64,000 bases of DNA from Rhabdornis inornatus (Eukaryota > Chordata > Aves > Passeriformes > Rhabdornithidae), in assembly GCA_013397075.1 (NCBI GenBank), contig VWZS01007472.1:164987-228986 (forward strand), in the 5' to 3' direction. This document shows positions 50,175-62,888 of this stretch, in pieces (the first letter of the stretch is position 1; every line of letters starts with the position of its first letter). The notes beneath the pieces were generated by a model. It was not told the DNA's origin and ran no database searches. It saw only the letters and a program-made list of their open reading frames with translations. Both the position numbers and the translations under genes were made by a program.

Positions 50175-50506
50175 AAATCTGCAGATGACACAACCTTGTT
50201 GTAGATAATCAAGATTGAATGCTGTGAGATTATCAGAGGATCTTTACAAAGCTAGGCAAATGGAGAGCAACAAATAAAAGTCAGGACTGTGCCATTCAAA
50301 GCAAAGGTGGCTAATATGAACATTTTTTACTTCTCAATTAACTGTCAATCACTGATGAGCATTAGTTAAGAATGTGTTTAATAATGTCCCAAAAGGCAAT
50401 TATTCAGCAAGAAAGTTCAAAGAAATATTTAAAAAATCCTTTCAGGAAGCAGCATTGCACATGCACCTACAAGACACTGTTCAGTTCTATTTACCTTGTT
50501 TCCAAG
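50175..50506 (+). mobile_element. Ancient L3-type (CR1 superfamily) LINE fragment (plus strand)
   Basis: Starts with the reverse-transcriptase 'ADDT' coding segment ('tctgcagatgacacaacctt'), followed by 'gattatcagaggatctttac', 'gctaggcaaatggagagcaa' and, much later, 'tgttcagttctatttaccttg'. These correspond in order to the L3 stretch after the YADD motif and the 'QFWSP' segment. Many substitutions and a large rearrangement or deletion separate the two ends, so this predates the bird CR1 copies. No frame survives. Confidence 0.6.
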
Positions 50507-52619
50507 AAAAACACATAAACAAATAAACAAAATATTTTAAAATAAACTGTGGGAGAAACAGAAAAATAAAAGATTCAGCAAAGCTACATGTAGCATATCC
50601 TTACTGAGTGAGCCAACCGACAACTTTGGCCAGGCAACAGCTGGTTTTCATCTGCAGAACTCAGAACACCTTCAGTCAGATAAACAGTGTACACAGTGGC
50701 CCTTCATTCAGGATCAGAGCAGTGTTCATTCTTTGCCTAATTTATTTTTTCCCGTGGACTCCATTCTAGAAAATACCATTCTACAAACTCTGCCTCTTTG
50801 CCTTACCCCTTTCCTCTGCTGTCAAAACACAAGATACTTCAGAGACAGCAGAGTACTCATATTTGCAGAGTGCCCACCTGAATACTAGGATAAAGAATAT
50901 TCTATCTTGCCTGATTCACATAAATACAGTGATTTTCCAAGGGTTCCTCAAATTCTGACTTTTGTTTAAAGTTACAAAGCCTAAAATACATTACACCCTA
51001 GTCCTCTTCGATCTGATTCATACATAAAAACAGCATTCTCCACCACAATCTGCCAACCTCTCTTCAAAGGCAAACTGAATTGTGTGGAATCTATAAAACA
51101 ATCATTATATTTTCCACATATTTCCTGCATTACTATTAAAATTTAAAAAAACAAACAGGTGTCAAAACTATCATCTAGTAATTTAGAAAAAAGTGGAAAA
51201 AGTTAAAACAGATAATTTCCACCAAGAAGGCATAGCCTTCTCATTCCCTCCCAAACAAGTAAGAAAAAGAATCATCCCACTAATGCAAAGAAAATAGTCT
51301 TTTACATTTTCATGATCTCATCCCTGAAAGTTCTTTTAAAAAAACCCAAGATATTTAGCACAGATATCTCATCAACATTTTAACATTGTGTGGAATGTTA
51401 CAGCAGCAGTACTTCTGCAGTGAAAATATCAGCTGGAATGCTCAACAAAATCATAATATAAAATGCCAGATAAAATAAACAAAGCTAAACTTGCTGAGGC
51501 TATTCATGCTACCTCTCCCAGCAAACGTGTTTTCCAGTCCTGATAGCAAAGTCTCAGGAGACAAACTGAGATTCAGAGATGTCAGCTGATGACAGATATC
51601 TGGGAACATCAATGGAACCTTCTCCTGGAAGCATCCATGGAACAAACTGCAGATTTGGGACTTTCCTTCTCTTTCACACTCTCAATGTTTTTGCTTTCCA
51701 GTGCTTGAAACTGCCTTCCGGAGAAAAGCTTCACCTTCTTTGCCTCTGCTCAGCTTCGGAAGAATGTCAGCTGTGTCCAGTCTGTAGAACTGCACTGCAC
51801 AGAAGTTGTGCTTGATCAGAAAAGAATTCAGCACAGAACAAAAGTAATTAGAAACATAGATCTCATGAACTCTGAAAAAAAAATTGAGAATGATTACCCA
51901 AAGGAAGAAAAGAGTGAAGGTGAAATCTAAAAGCAGACTACAGATACTGTGATAACACAAAAAAAGAGGGAATAATCTGTCCCCTGTGTCTTGGATGGAG
52001 AGGCAAGGAAGTCATTACTTTAAATTTCTGGAACAGAGATTAGGAAAGCAACAGGAAAGTCTGGAAATGTTCAGGAAAAATTTTTAAGAGTGGACAGGTT
52101 AAAATCTGAGACAAATGGCTTGAGAGGCATCATCAGAGACCTTAAGAAATGAGTGAAACAATATGAATGACACATTTTGAACCATGCTTTTCCCTGTCTC
52201 CAATGACATTCACTTACCCAGCTACTAAACTGCAAGAACACAAGACCTGTGTTCCTTGCACCATGGAAAAACACGACAGAGGGGCGAAAATTAGAGAAGT
52301 AGATTTATGCAGCAGCACTCTGAGAAGCCAGAAGCTCATGTGTTACAAATCATCATGCACAGAACACGAGCTGGTGCATACCTTAATAAAATATTCTAAA
52401 AAGTCAGATTCAAAAATAGTCCCTTTCAAAATGTAAGTAGAGTCTTAAAAATGTGAGCTGTGAAATTGGCTAATACACAGGGAAAAAAAAGCAGCAACGG
52501 TGAATGCTCACTTTGCTTTACTGAAAAAGTAAGTTGACCAGTATAAAATCAAGGGGTTTGTTTCTTTTCATGTATAACTGAAACAAAACTGGGACGAAGG
52601 CTGAGTAGTAAGCAAGGAA
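50507..52619. other. Non-coding DNA, about 2.1 kb
   Basis: No gene recognised. 51990-52140 has faint similarity to the L3/CR1 ORF2 C-terminal region ('ggcaaggaagtcattacttt'), too weak to list as an element. Confidence 0.45.
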
Positions 52620-53290
52620 AACTGCAGGTGCTTCAAAGTTATTTAGGGTGGTCAAGTCCAGACAGGTCTGTGAGAAGTTTACAAGAGAAACCAAAATAAT
52701 CACCAAAGTGGCAAATGAAACTCAGTGTTAGTACATACAAAATAACCCACATTGGACAGAAGAAAAAAGGAAGAGTATACTTTCATCATCCTAAATTAAC
52801 TGTATGAACTTTTCAAAATAGTCTGGTATCACTGTAGAAAACTCATTAAGGACCTCAGCTCAATGCTGAGCTGTGGTAAAAAAAGCAGACATGATGTTTT
52901 GAAGGATAAGACATAGGATGGTGAATAATGCAGTAAGTATTGTAATGCCATGATATAAATCAGTGGTGGAGTCTCACCTGGAATGCTGTACGTGCTTCTG
53001 ATTACCCAGTCTCAAAAAGGATACTGCAGAACTAGGCAAGGTTCTGAGAAAAGCAGTGTAAGTGATCAAAGGGCTGGACACCTCGCATACAATAACCAGA
53101 AAGGATAAAACAATATTATCTTCTGAAAGGACCAGGCCAACAATGACAAATGTGGACTGTGATGAAGTATGGAGAAAGCAAATAAAGTTTCTCCTTATCT
53201 CTGACACATGACACAAGAACAAGGTCATTAATTGACATGAAAACATTAGAAACTTAAACACAAACAGGAGACACTTCACATCTAACACAT
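52620..53290 (+). mobile_element. Ancient L3-type (CR1 superfamily) LINE, about 0.67 kb (plus strand)
   Basis: The clearest ancient LINE here. Ordered matches include 'gcttcaaagttatttagggt' and 'ggtcaagtccagacaggtct' (after the catalytic YADD), 'gtggcaaatgaaactcagtg', 'acccacattggacagaag', 'gacctcagctcaatgctgag', 'agcagacatgatgtttt', 'tggagtctcacctggaatgc', 'ctcaaaaaggatactgcag', 'aaggttctgagaaaagcag' and 'agggctggacacct'. It then continues to 'gtatggagaaagcaaataaag' and 'gacacaagaacaaggtcatt'. These follow the C-terminal half of L3 ORF2 without major gaps for over 600 bases. Every frame is broken. L3-like LINEs were active in early amniotes, so this insertion should be shared widely among birds and perhaps beyond. 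Confidence 0.8.
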
Positions 53291-56200
53291 ATGTATGAAG
53301 CATAAACATAATGCCAAGCACTTATATTCTGCCCTTTTTTCTATACATTACAAAGCAATTAAACAAAAAATTTAAGAACTATCAGTGTTAAAAACAATTT
53401 GGATGGAACAGTAGACCAATTATGATTAAGCAGTAAGCCAAAGCCAAACCTAGGAGGAGATTACCCTTTGTTTTAGAAGCAATTTCTCACACTTCCTCAG
53501 CTAACTGGTAATGAACAGTTGACTGCAACTTGCTGAAATAAACCAACAACAAAACTGTTTTTACTCTGATCCTTTCCCTACATCTGTGAGAGAAAAAGAG
53601 TGATGGGCACTGTACATCAGTGATGGAGATGGTTAAGGCAGGAGCTGTTAGGAAATGGAAATAAACAGTGAAAAGTAGTTTAAAAGTGTTGTCAAAATCC
53701 ACCATCAAAGCTGAATTTGAGAAGGCCAGGAATGAATGCTTAGATGATTGTGTGAATACACAACTGGCAGAGGTCAAGCTTAGGTAAAGGAGACAAATTG
53801 CTGTAGTGTCAACTAACCTATTTAAATGTGAAAACATAGTAAATTATGTTTTCTTTAAAGTAGAGCTTCTATGCAGGAAAGCAAAGGTGTGCTGGCATAG
53901 GTCTCAGAAGAAGCATAGTTAAGTTTTAAAGCTGAGTTGACATTCTAAAAACAGATGGGAAAATGAAAGCTCAGTCCAAAAAGTGACTCAAAGAGTGGCT
54001 GTAGTTTGAGGCTCCACAAAGGCACTTAGTAAACTAACTTGTATTTCAAAGCATGTGCCTGAGTGACTAAAAATTTTAGCACAACTTTCAGAGGCACTAA
54101 CAGGAGTTACACTTTCGGGGCTCACTGATGTTCAAAATAAATTGCTAACTGCATGTGATTTGCAAATCTCCTCTTTATAGAACTAAGGTTTTTGTTTTAT
54201 TTATATGTGTATTTTTGTTTGTTTATACATGCATATTTTCATATATAAATATATATGAGCAAAGTAAAAGTGGCCAGGACCATTTTCTGACACTGAGGCT
54301 ACCTGGCAATGAGCTCAACAGATCTCTACTACTGAAGTGCCTGTGTTTGCAAAACAGAGAGGACACAACATGGAATTAGATGTTAGACAGAGCCCACTCC
54401 CCCCACCCCTACCCAGGAACTGCCTGGAAGAGGGGCAGCTGGCCTGGGCCAGGGCACAGTGGTGGCTCTGGTGGCACAACAGCAGAGAAGACCCAGTTCT
54501 AATGCCATCAGATGTCCTGGTACTGCTTTCTGGCATAAAGCAGCTCATGGACCCCTGCCCCTGACTACCAGTGTATGAGCAATTTTATTTTTAAATCATG
54601 GAGGTATTTTCTTCATTGCAGTGGGGGGAACATCAAATAAAATAGAAATAATTATAGTTATTTTTCCTTACTTCATTGCTATTTTTCATTATGTAAGTCC
54701 CAAGTAGATAGCTAGTTTTCTGTCTTGCAGGAAACCTTCTCCTTCCCCCCCAATAAGCTTAGTTCACACAAAATGAAAGGCATGTGATACTCAGGTAATT
54801 TCAGAGCAGGCATATGGCAACAACACAAAAGCCATATATGGCCAAGGAGGCAGACTGCTGCCTTCTACTGCGCAAGGACTTATGACAACATCACGCTGAA
54901 GGGTTTGCATGACTAAAATTAGGCAAAACATATTCTCTGTGAAAGAAGGGCAAGGCAGTCTATAAGCAGTAGCCAGAGGCAACTTCAGACGTGTCAATTC
55001 AGCTGTGTAAAGAATGTGCCAGTCTCACTCTTGGAACAGTTTCCACACTTAATATACAGAACGAGTCATTAAAAACGAGGGGGAGCAACATGAAAGGGTG
55101 AGGCATATGGCACACAGTGTGCTACCACAGCATACCACATATCCAAGATAATAGCATGCATTAGAAAATCCATTTGCACTTTCACTGATGACGAGTACAG
55201 CTACTGCCAACTAACTTCTCTCTCTACCTCAATTTCTGTTTCAAGGTAAATTCCTGGCCTTAATGAATCAACAGCAAATTTGCTACAAAGGTTAGTTGGA
55301 ACAACACTTACTTGTTTGGGATTGTGCAAGTGCTTATATTCTTCTAATTCGAATACACATATTACATATTTCAATACTTTTTATTTGCTTCACTTCTCCA
55401 TGTTACTTTCCTCACTTTTTCTTTATTATTTGGTGTAGCAAAGGCTGAAAAACATTAACTGCCCACACTACCATCATATTAAAAAAAGACAGGTAGCTAT
55501 CTAGGAGGCAGAGCTCCTGTCTGTCTTATTTCTAGTTCCAGTCCTCCTCTGAATTTCGTGTCAGTGTGCCTCCTGTAAAAGTAGACACAGTGAGGTATAA
55601 GCAACGTTAGCCAACTCAGATCCTGGAGGTCTGTGTGGCATGAGTTCAACACTGACACCATTTTACATTTGCCCAGTGCAATGGCAATCATATTCTGATG
55701 GCTCAGGGATGGTCCTGATCTACAAACATCAATGCAAACCATGGAATTCTCTTTTAAGGAGATTCCACTCTGGATTACAAGTGGCGTTTCAGCGCCTACT
55801 TGAAAAGAAAACACCAAATATTGTTCATTCTCAATGTGATAACATTGGTAGCATAAAGGATTTAAAGAGACCCATTCCACAACTATATGAAAATTATAGT
55901 ATCACACACCAGATTGTTTAACTTGCCCTTCTGTACACAGATGGTATGGATTCATGTTGGTGAATGATTGATAGTCAGGAGCTACCCACACTATTTAAAA
56001 TATTCCAATGCAACTATAGATCACTTTGATCCATTGCACAAGTGAGGAGGTCTGAGTTGATCTAGGAAAAAGGAAGAAGATCATGCAGGAACCTGTTCCA
56101 GTTTTGAGGCTGCCAGAATGAATATTGTGTTGTGCATGTAAAGGCTCTGCATAAATACACAGCTGCTGAACGGACTCTGATGAAACTGATGATACACACA

Positions 56201-56217
56201 CAGCACTCCTGACACCG
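56201..56217 (-). other. Possible decayed retroelement primer-binding site (tRNA-Leu-like)
   Basis: On the minus strand, GGTGTCAGGAGTG matches 13 bases in a row of the sequence complementary to the 3' end of tRNA-Leu(CAG), which ERVL-type retroviruses use to prime DNA synthesis. A 'CA' lies a few bases upstream, as an LTR end would. However the first base and last three bases of the site do not match, no second LTR is seen and no gag or pol is recognised. A chance match is quite possible. Confidence 0.15.
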
Positions 56218-59200
56218 ACAGGTGAGCACAACACCAAGCCCCACCGAATAAATTTTAACTCAAATTTCATATAACCCTCAATGAGAGGCAGTTTAATTTT
56301 GCCAGAAATTAATGTTGAAATACTCTCTCTGAACAAAGTACAACCTACCTGAAAAGCCCATCTGTACAACCCTTCCAGAGACCCAACAGTCCCCCTCACG
56401 ACAACAGTACCGCCCACCGATTGCAGTGGTTCCCTGTAGGGAATAATGCTGTGACACAGGCTGGCCTGCATTTTTTATTACATTTAACCATAAATCTTAC
56501 TCATAGAAGTACAACTGCATGAGCTTTAATTTCCTAAGCAGAAAATTTAAGTGCTTGCTTTATTGCAGTTAGTGTCTAAAAGGCCACAGGAAATCTACTC
56601 ACTCCAGGATGACTACACATCTTCATATTGTAAGAGAGATTTTTAATCAATTTCCTGTATGAGATTCTGCTATTTGGGGTAAATTAGTTGCTGATATTTA
56701 AAAGCAATCCCTTTTCTGTATGAAAATTCCACAGCTCTTTAACATTTGCAGGTCTTGGGTACGTTCTCTAAGCAGCAGGAAATTTTCTTCTTACATTATA
56801 ATATAGATTTCCACAGACATAAAAAATATTTAGTCCACCTTTCTGCCACTCATTAATTAAAAAACAAAAACTTTTTGAGGTTATTTTATTCTTTCCAGCT
56901 AATGAGGATGAAAAAAAACCTATTCTACAAATTAATTAGTCTGGTGCTTCTGTACTTTGTTTTTTATTTCCAGGATCACAATTCATTCAGGGAATGATGA
57001 AATTCAGCTACATATGCAGGAAGACTGATGCAAAGACTTTGTGCTGAGGGTGAGGGGTCCAGAGGGAAGATCCAAGGCTAGAGTGCAATTCCTAAAATGT
57101 AGAATTATAGAAATTGTATGATCTAACACTTCAGTGTATAAATGAAGGTGGAGAAAGGGTGGAAAGAAGTCAGATGTATTTCTAGTGCTTCAAACTAGTA
57201 GTACCATTGGTACTAACGTCAAGACAATAAGCAACTCAAGTTGCTTCAAGGATGCAAACTTCAAGGATGCAAACACCAGCTGTGTTTGTTGAATCCAACA
57301 TAGACATCATTTGTTTTTTCCAGAAGAAACATTTTCCATTAAAGGAAATTTGAACAAATATCAAGCTTGAGTCAAGTGCCAAGTTTGTATACCTGACGGT
57401 TGTACAGGCTTTGTCAACCTTCTTCTCACTGGAGTTTTCCAAATGAAAAACCAATGAAGCAATGTCAACAAAAAGCAGTTGTCCAAATAAGCAGGACCAT
57501 CAAAACACATTCATATTGTTTGACTTAAACCAACTCCTCCTTTATTGTGTTCATCTAACTTTTTCAGTATGGCAACACACATCTGCAGTCCAAGCCACCA
57601 AAAGAGGAAAACTTAAAGCAACACAGCTGTCAACTGAAACGATTCTCAAATAATACATTGTTCCAAAATGTCACCTTAAAAATGAAAAATCAGGCCTCCT
57701 AGATACAAATATTGATTTGTACACTTTTGAACCTCTAAGATCATTAGTAATGTAAGCAGTAATGACAAAGTAATGACAAATGGAATTTTCCCAGTATAGG
57801 AGATTAGTGACCAATACCCTAATCCTAACTGAGCCCATCAAAGGCAATCAAGGAAATTACCCACACAACTTAATGTCAATAGTTTATATCTAAAACAACA
57901 ACAAAAATAGTTTATTCTATGCAGTATTTTCCATACTTAAAATGTGCCAGAATGATTTATAAACAAGAGAAGTACATATAAGGACTCTGGCCATACAGCT
58001 TGAAGAGGATGAAATATATCTATGGAATGTTCAGGTCCAGAGCCAGATTAAACTGTTATCTTTATGTTGCACTTAAACTTTGTGTCAATCCTTAGTAAAA
58101 TTCACCCCAAAAAAGAACTTTAAGATGGTTTTGTTCTAAGTCAGAATTCTCTCTCAAGAGGCTGCTGAGGTTCAAAATCTTAGTCCTGCTGCAGTTAACA
58201 GCTGTAGCTGCTGTTTACTTCAGTAAAACCAGGCTTTTAAGCATTTTGTAAAGGTACTTCTACCTGTCATCAGACATAGAAAGGTAACACAGGCAGAGGC
58301 TGCTAACACATCACAGATAAACAAGATAAAAGTTTTAAAAGCTAAGATTTTGAAAATGAAGTTTTAGTTTCACAGAGATACAGCGAGAAAACATTACCTT
58401 AGGTGTCCATGGTTTTGCATCTCGAGATGAAATTGTTAGTTGTGGAACAACTATCTTACTTTACAGTGACCACGCATACAAATGAAAGGCACAAGCAGTG
58501 ATATGCTCTGGAATTGAATGAACTTGCTTTCTTAAAAAGCATAGCAAAAAGCAGACAGATCTTCTGATTTCAAAGAAACAGCTAAGAAAATTCCATCTTT
58601 CTTCTACAGAACAGTGCCACACATTTTATTTATATTTGAAACAATGCCATTTCGCATACATGAAATAATCCAGCCTAAATGACAATGGCAAGTTGATCCA
58701 AAGAATTTGCACCAGTTGATATTCAACAAGATGAACTGAACTCAGACCTTGTAAGCAGGTTGCTGAACATGTGATTTTCGCAGACCAGTGTAAGTTTACA
58801 AATTATTTGGACAAGAAAGTTTGAATCAGCATTCTCACACACAGGACAGACATTAAGAATGCTCTCCTTTGATTCTGAAATAATGTTTTGTTGAGTTGTG
58901 TTTAACAACAGAGGACACTGGCAAAAAAACTAAGAACAAATCATCCCTTTGTGCTTTGGCATAGTCCTCACAGTATTGTATCACTACAACTAGTTCAACA
59001 TCATAGACACATTTTCCATTATTTCATTTTATTACCCAGTGCTTCAATGAAGTCTCTTTGTTCTTTAACACCAGGAAAATTGGAAGCTCTGTAGTAGCTG
59101 TGTTCAGGTCAAAAGCATGCTTCTGTAAGCCTCTTTTTTTCCTTTATTTTGTTTCTCCACAAAGAGCCATCCAAAACAAGAGCCAAAGCACACAAAGAAA

Positions 59201-62200
59201 GTTTACTTCCATGGTAAAAAGCCATCCAGACAGAGGACATGTCCATACAAAAAAATCCCTAGTATTTTCCTTTTCTATTCCTTGGAACAGGTTTGAAAGC
59301 TAAAGTTGAAGTGCAGTTCCAGATTATGATTAATGAGTAATGTCTTTATAATGCTTACAGTATAAAAAAACCCCTGGGGTTTATTGAAAGAGAACACTGT
59401 AAGAGAATTCTGTTTTATTTACAGTGACTGAAGCACTGTCACCTTCCCACAATGATTAAGAAAGTATTTTTTCCATTGAAAAAAAAAATTAATATTCACA
59501 AAGCACTCTTGGAAAAACACACTGCAATTAACAAACCCATAGCTTTTCCTTCTATTTTCTTCACATATTTTGCAGACTTCTGAAATTTGCTACGGAAAAG
59601 TTGAAAGAAAAACCTGGAAATTAAACCAAAATCAGTGAGCAAACAACAATATGAAACGTAAATAGACTGAAGGAAAAACAGGAGACAGATTTCTGAACTA
59701 TTTACTAATTAAACCCAAAGATAGTAGTGCTGAAGGCACTGGATTCAACATTAATAACTTAAAGACCATGAGCTCACTCCAAATTTTGACACCAATTTTC
59801 TAGTTGTTCATTTCATGGTGTTATTCACATGGGCAGCAGCTTCCAGAATCAAATCAATCCTTCATATTTTCACTGGAAGGAAACCTAAATCACAATAAAA
59901 TTATCTTTCTGTGCAACATGATATTTTAAAAGATAAATCGAATTAAATAATATTAAAAATTAATTTAATAGATTTCTATAAATATAGTGCAAGCTTAGAA
60001 AATGTCATGGATATAGATTTTTAAATTAATGCTGTTTTTTTAAAGGTACCTGCCCATATCTCAGCACAAGTCTTCTCTTACATGATAGAATGCCCTGAAA
60101 AACAGACTTTGGGAGCAGGATTGATCGCACTTGTTTTTATCATTTAAGATAACACTGTTTCAGCAAGGTAAAAAGATTCCTTCTATGGTCAGATGAGATG
60201 GACTGCCACTCTCAGAGGACAATTCTGCATGGTCTCAGGGGATGTTTCTATGGCACCCGACAAACTCCTGAACTCAGGCAGCTGCTGAAAGGAACAACCC
60301 CGTCCTCCCTCAGCGGCACATTCCGACAGGCCTTTGTATGCTCACATTCAATGAGATCAAGATACAGATTAAAGTGAAAATTAACCTCCAAATTGAGGTG
60401 AAAGCACTCCAGGCAACAATCTTTCAGAAACATAAACCCCAATGTGAGTCAACAAACACCCACAGGAAAAAAAAAATCGTCAAGTATAGAGCAGCAGCCT
60501 GCACCCAGTTTAATCTAAAATGGTGACAAAACTGCATCTTAAAATAGGAAGAAGTTCCACACTTTCCTTATAGAAGAAACCTAGATAACACTGTAAGACT
60601 ACTGAAGTCATATGAAATCTGTTTATTTATCTCAAATTTCTCTACTTTACATGGGGCATGGTTATGAGATTTTTCCCATGGTGCTTGTGGAAAAAAAATT
60701 TTACACACCATTAAATTGTTTGCACAACACTTCTTTCCAATGAAGATGCAAACATCAAAGCAAGCCTCTAAATGTGAGTTTGCTTCTGTCCTTGCCTTTA
60801 TTGCATTACTGCAGCCGGCTGGGTTCATCTTTAAACTTTCATAAAACTGAAGTCATAAACTTCTTCATGTGCCACTGAGTTCCACCTCAGAAAGTCTTTG
60901 AGTAACAATTTAAGAAGACTTTAGATAGCTTCTGCAGAATTGATAGTTATTGGACCTGAGAGCTACAGACAAAAAGCACTTAATGAACATTGCATAGAAT
61001 TTCTAAATCCATGCTGTGCTGTTCCATGAATTTTCTTTTTGTTAAAACTTGTATTATTAGTATTAGCTCATAAAGAACCCTGAAAGCTGATGCCGCAGGG
61101 TTTCTAAGCACACTGAGACAGTCTCAATGAATTATTTTTAGGAAATAACTCTTTATCTTTAGAATAAACAAAAATATTATGTATCAGAAAGCATAGAAAG
61201 TAATCTGATACATATATTTTTGCAATTCCTGTGTTAAAACTTTTGAGATTTGATATTCCAGATCTTCTGAGATTGGATATATTTCAGATTAAAGACAAGA
61301 CTGATTTTTTAATTATGAGGATACATAAACGTACATAGAATAAAACTTTATGTTAGGGTTTTTAATTTCCATTGAAATTATGATTTTGGTAAGAATTCCC
61401 AGGCTGCCTATAAGGCTTGAGAAGACAGCATCAAACCTTTCAGATTTCCCATAAATCATCACTTTCACTTGGTTCAAGTCCCATTTTGAAACTGATTGCC
61501 ACCAGCCAGTCTAGCAACACAAAGACCAAATTCCTTCTCTGTCCTAGAGCTCACAAACTGATGACCATGAGACCATAAGTGCCCCAAGTTTGATGCTGGC
61601 ACAACGTTCTTGACACCCTGAATAAGAGCACTTCTGCCCTGGCCTTCTAGCCTCACTGTCTGTTCTCCAGCCCAACAAATCTTTATCTGCCAGTAAACGA
61701 GGTATTGGTAATACCTCTTCAAAAATGTGTCTGAAACCTATTGTTATCTCTGGGTCTCAGTATGGCCGTTTCAGACAGCTGTGCTTTTTACCGTTTGAAT
61801 TAGCCTCAATTAGCCACATGCCCACAACAATACAGCCCCTGAAACTGCCAGCACACTCACACAGTAACACCATCCCCGGAGCCTCTGATGTCCCTGTTCT
61901 TCTCTGTCCCTCCCGCTGACACACATTGGCTATTATGCAATCAGAACGACAATCCCAACCTCAGTCAATTTGTTCACTTTCACTTCTCTCCCAGGATGTT
62001 GTCCGGTCCTGATTACAGGCAGGTGGCATACTTTATTTGCTAACTATACTACATTTTAAAATAAATATTTCCACCAAGAACATGATTGCTGAGTGTTTAG
62101 AACTATAAATTCTCCAATTCTGCTGGGAGAATGTGTCTCCTTATTTTAATGACAGAAAATATTTCATAGCAAAATAAAAAAAATCTCATAAATTCTTTTT

Positions 62201-62830
62201 TTTTTCATCTGTTCAAATCTCATTTGGGAAGGATTAACTGTGTAAAAAATCAACAGCAGTTTTTTCTTTAAACAAAAGGCACTATATGCAATATATACAT
62301 AGAAAATATGTACATTATGAAGTACTATTGCAATAGACCACATCTGCATTTGCAAATTTGGAAACGGATAAAACAAAAAAAACCACTGGGCATTTTTCCT
62401 GGTTTACAGTGTACAGAGAATGCAGATACACATCATCAGGGATACAAGAGACATGAGGCAACACCAAGAGCCAGTGTTCAGAGAAGTCATGCTGTGATGG
62501 TTACATGTATGGTGGCAGGAAGAGAAAAAAAAGAAGAAAATTAAAAAAGTAGGAGAAAAATCATTACTCAGAACCGAAAGTACAGAGAAACTCGTGGGAG
62601 AACCTTATAACGACCAAGGAAATGGTAGTCCTCTGACTCAAGAGAGAAAGAGGGAAATGCTGGACATGCCAGGGAAACATTCTTGAAAAGCAAAACTAAG
62701 GCTACCTAACAGAGAAGATATTACAAAATGTATCTTTCTTTCACTGCACCATTGAAAGACCATACTGAAACCAAGCAATGAATTTCCTCTCAGATATTCC
62801 TCTCAGTGTTCATCCTGAGAGGATGAATAC

Positions 62831-62888
62831 CAAAAAAGAGATATCCTGATATCAAAAAAGAGATATCCTGAGACGAATATCAAAAAAG
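62831..62888. repeat. Tandem repeat, caaaaaagagatatcctgat unit
   Basis: The 20-base unit occurs at 62831 and 62853 almost identically and a third partial copy (caaaaaag) begins at 62881. Just upstream, 'cctctcag' (62786 and 62799) and its reverse complement 'ctgagagg' (62815) form a small foldback. Confidence 0.85.

Noticed and set aside
53990..54110. Old amniote repeat resembling 'aggcactta...cctgagtgact' DNA-transposon-like sequence
   Set aside because: Similarity is a vague impression of short words with no ordered blocks that I can defend.
55995..56471. 158-codon minus-strand frame as a gene
   Set aside because: No recognisable domain or splice context; retained only as context for the primer-site-like match.
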